Of a DNA stretch of 15,964 nucleotides, positions 14,950 to 15,964 are shown piece by piece; the first letter of the stretch is position 1; the number at the start of each line of letters is the position of its first letter. The position numbers and the translations under genes were made by a program. The notes beneath the pieces are model-generated. The model was not told where the DNA came from. It did no database searches and saw nothing but the letters and a program-made list of their open reading frames with translations. The DNA comes from CAZXVW01 sp964644025 (GTDB lineage: Bacteria; Acidobacteriota; Terriglobia; Bryobacterales; Bryobacteraceae). The stretch is taken from the NCBI GenBank assembly GCA_964644025.1, contig CAZXVW010000099.1, positions 1 to 15,964 of the forward strand, in the 5' to 3' direction.

Positions 14950-15377
14950 TCCGGCTTCTCCCGGCGGAACAGGATGACCCCGGCGCCGAAATCCTTGACC
15001 ACGCTCAGGTGGTGTGCGCGGGCGACTTGAGCCGCGTCAACCTGCGTGGAATAGTTGCCCAGAACGAGATCCCCAGCGCGGGAATCGCCGATCGGCATCA
15101 GAATCCGTGGTGTCAGCGCGTATTGTGCACCAAAGAATGCCACCGAGCCGCGAATGTCACTGAATTCCAGGTTGGAAATATAGCCGATGACGGCATCCAC
15201 CGGAATGGCCGCGGCGGCGGCGCGAAACCGCGGCCCTTGGAAGCCGATCCGGTACGGGTCCGGGTACTGCTCGTTATAAGTGGTGATCACCTGCCAGTAG
15301 TCGAGCGCCGCGGACAGGGACAGGATCGCCACGACGGCGGCTCCGGCCAGCATTATCCACCAGGGTCTGGATTTCAT
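14946..15377 (-). CDS. Small membrane-anchored extracytoplasmic protein paired with the GT-C-like gene
   Basis: A 143-residue protein with one N-terminal span (about residues 5-25, MKSRPWWIMLAGAAVVAILS) and a soluble domain of about 115 residues expected outside the cytoplasmic membrane. Segments such as VIGYISNLE, GAQYALTPRILMP, LVLGNY and DFGAGVILFRR resemble the soluble C-terminal part found after the spans of some GT-C proteins, so it may complete the function of its neighbour. I chose ATG 15377. A longer open frame reaches 15884, but its extra residues are rich in Arg, Pro and Gly, look non-coding and run antisense to the next gene. No Shine-Dalgarno sequence is visible, so a start at GTG 15386 is also possible. 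The function is not recognised. Confidence 0.65.
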   Translation of the reverse strand: MKSRPWWIMLAGAAVVAILSLSAALDYWQVITTYNEQYPDPYRIGFQGPRFRAAAAAIPVDAVIGYISNLEFSDIRGSVAFFGAQYALTPRILMPIGDSRAGDLVLGNYSTQVDAAQVARAHHLSVVKDFGAGVILFRREKPE

Positions 15378-15519
15378 CGCGGACACAAGTGTAACATCGC
15401 AGGATAATCCGTGCGCCGGCCTCGCGCAATCGCCGCCTGGCCCCAAGTTCCGGCCCGCTGTCGCGACGCCGTTTTCCGATGTGGGTGCCCGGCGCTGGCT
15501 CGGCTCACACGCCGGGGAG

Positions 15520-15548
15520 TTGTCCCCGGAACGGGTATCTCGTATATT
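15520..15548 (+). promoter_or_regulatory. Candidate sigma-70 promoter of the YprB-like gene
   Basis: TTGTCC (15520-15525) and TATATT (15543-15548) are separated by exactly 17 bases, matching four and five of the six consensus positions. The predicted start near 15555 leaves a leader of about 14 bases before the GTG at 15569. The site lies in the 191-base gap between two divergent genes, where a promoter is expected. Confidence 0.55.
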
Positions 15549-15568
15549 GGGGAATAAAAAGCGAAGAG

Positions 15569-15964
15569 GTGAGCGACCTTCGGCAACAGCTCGACGATCT
15601 CCGGCGGCGCATGGCCAGGATTGACCGGAAGTACCAGGAGCAGCCGCCCTCACCACCGGTGGCGGAGAATGATCGCCATCCCGCCCGTTACTTCGTCGAA
15701 GAGTACCTCGAGGGCGCGGAAGTCGAGACCGCCCACGGCAAGCACTTCGAGACCGAGCGCCTCTTCGAGCGGCATCGCCGTCATGGGAGCATGGATCTGT
15801 CGGCGCTCGAGGAACTTCCCGCGGATCTGCTCGGTCCCATTTCCGGCGGCGAGATTCCACCTTGTCCACCTGAGCGCTGGGCATTCCTCGATACCGAGAC
15901 CACCGGCCTGGCGGGTGGCTCGGGCACTTACGCTTTCCTGATCGGCGTGGGGCGAATCACCCCG
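15569..15964 (+). CDS. YprB-like RNase H-fold 3'-5' exonuclease domain protein (partial, cut by window edge)
   Basis: The frame is open from GTG 15569 to the window end (132 codons) and is truncated only by the edge. After about 100 residues of charged leader, PERWAFLDTETTGLAGGSGTYAFLIGVGRI contains the D-x-E motif (D108, E110) of DnaQ/RNase H-fold exonucleases, in the form typical of YprB-like proteins (FLDTETTGLSGGTGT type). The rest of the nuclease domain and its other metal ligands lie outside the window. The start is not certain: GTG 15569 sits inside AGAGGTGAG, with only GAAG just upstream, while an in-frame ATG at 15611 has no ribosome site at all. Promoter placement and the coding-like residues after 15569 favour the GTG. 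The substrate and role are poorly known in this family. Confidence 0.78.
   Translation, partial: MSDLRQQLDDLRRRMARIDRKYQEQPPSPPVAENDRHPARYFVEEYLEGAEVETAHGKHFETERLFERHRRHGSMDLSALEELPADLLGPISGGEIPPCPPERWAFLDTETTGLAGGSGTYAFLIGVGRITP

Overview
The window is GC-rich, densely packed bacterial chromosome with about ten complete genes and one gene cut by the right edge. The best taxonomic guess is Acidobacteriota (Bryobacterales/Solibacter-like). This is an inference from three things: the GC-rich codon use, a zinc-finger/FecR anti-sigma fusion, and the typical housekeeping proteins. No rRNA or other decisive marker is present. I see no convincing mobile element, CRISPR array or tRNA.

Layout. (1) Positions 1-237 are a comparatively AT-rich non-coding leader. 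(2) 238-2979 (+) is a five-domain GAF-PAS-GAF-GGDEF-EAL signalling protein; its diguanylate cyclase motif is degenerate and its phosphodiesterase domain looks intact. (3) 6629 down to 3019 (-) is a tightly overlapping four-gene operon in the order ATPase, permease, ATPase, permease, encoding one or two ABC-2 type exporters. (4) 9904 down to 6762 (-) is an ECF sigma factor followed by an 854-residue protein that joins a zinc-binding anti-sigma domain, one membrane span, a FecR domain and a large extracytoplasmic domain; the two are coupled by a TAATG overlap. (5) 10146-13476 (+) carries housekeeping genes: rlmH (23S rRNA methyltransferase), accD (acetyl-CoA carboxylase beta subunit) and an ABC-F ATPase. 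(6) 15377 down to 13468 (-) is a two-gene module of a small membrane-anchored protein and a GT-C-like multi-span membrane protein. (7) From 15569 (+) to the edge is the start of a YprB-like RNase H-fold exonuclease with a good promoter in front of it.

The most interesting point is regulatory. Two sites of the ECF form GGGGAAC-N16/17-CGTAT lie on the minus strand. One is 45 bases upstream of the sigma factor gene and the other immediately precedes the first gene of the ABC operon. In a by-eye scan I found no other full GGAAC-N16/17-CGTA match. Together they suggest one envelope-stress or export module: the sigma factor activates its own operon and the neighbouring ABC exporter operon, and the fused membrane anti-sigma/FecR protein holds the sigma factor until its extracytoplasmic domain senses something. 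The promoter elements and gene order are seen directly; the regulatory circuit is inference.
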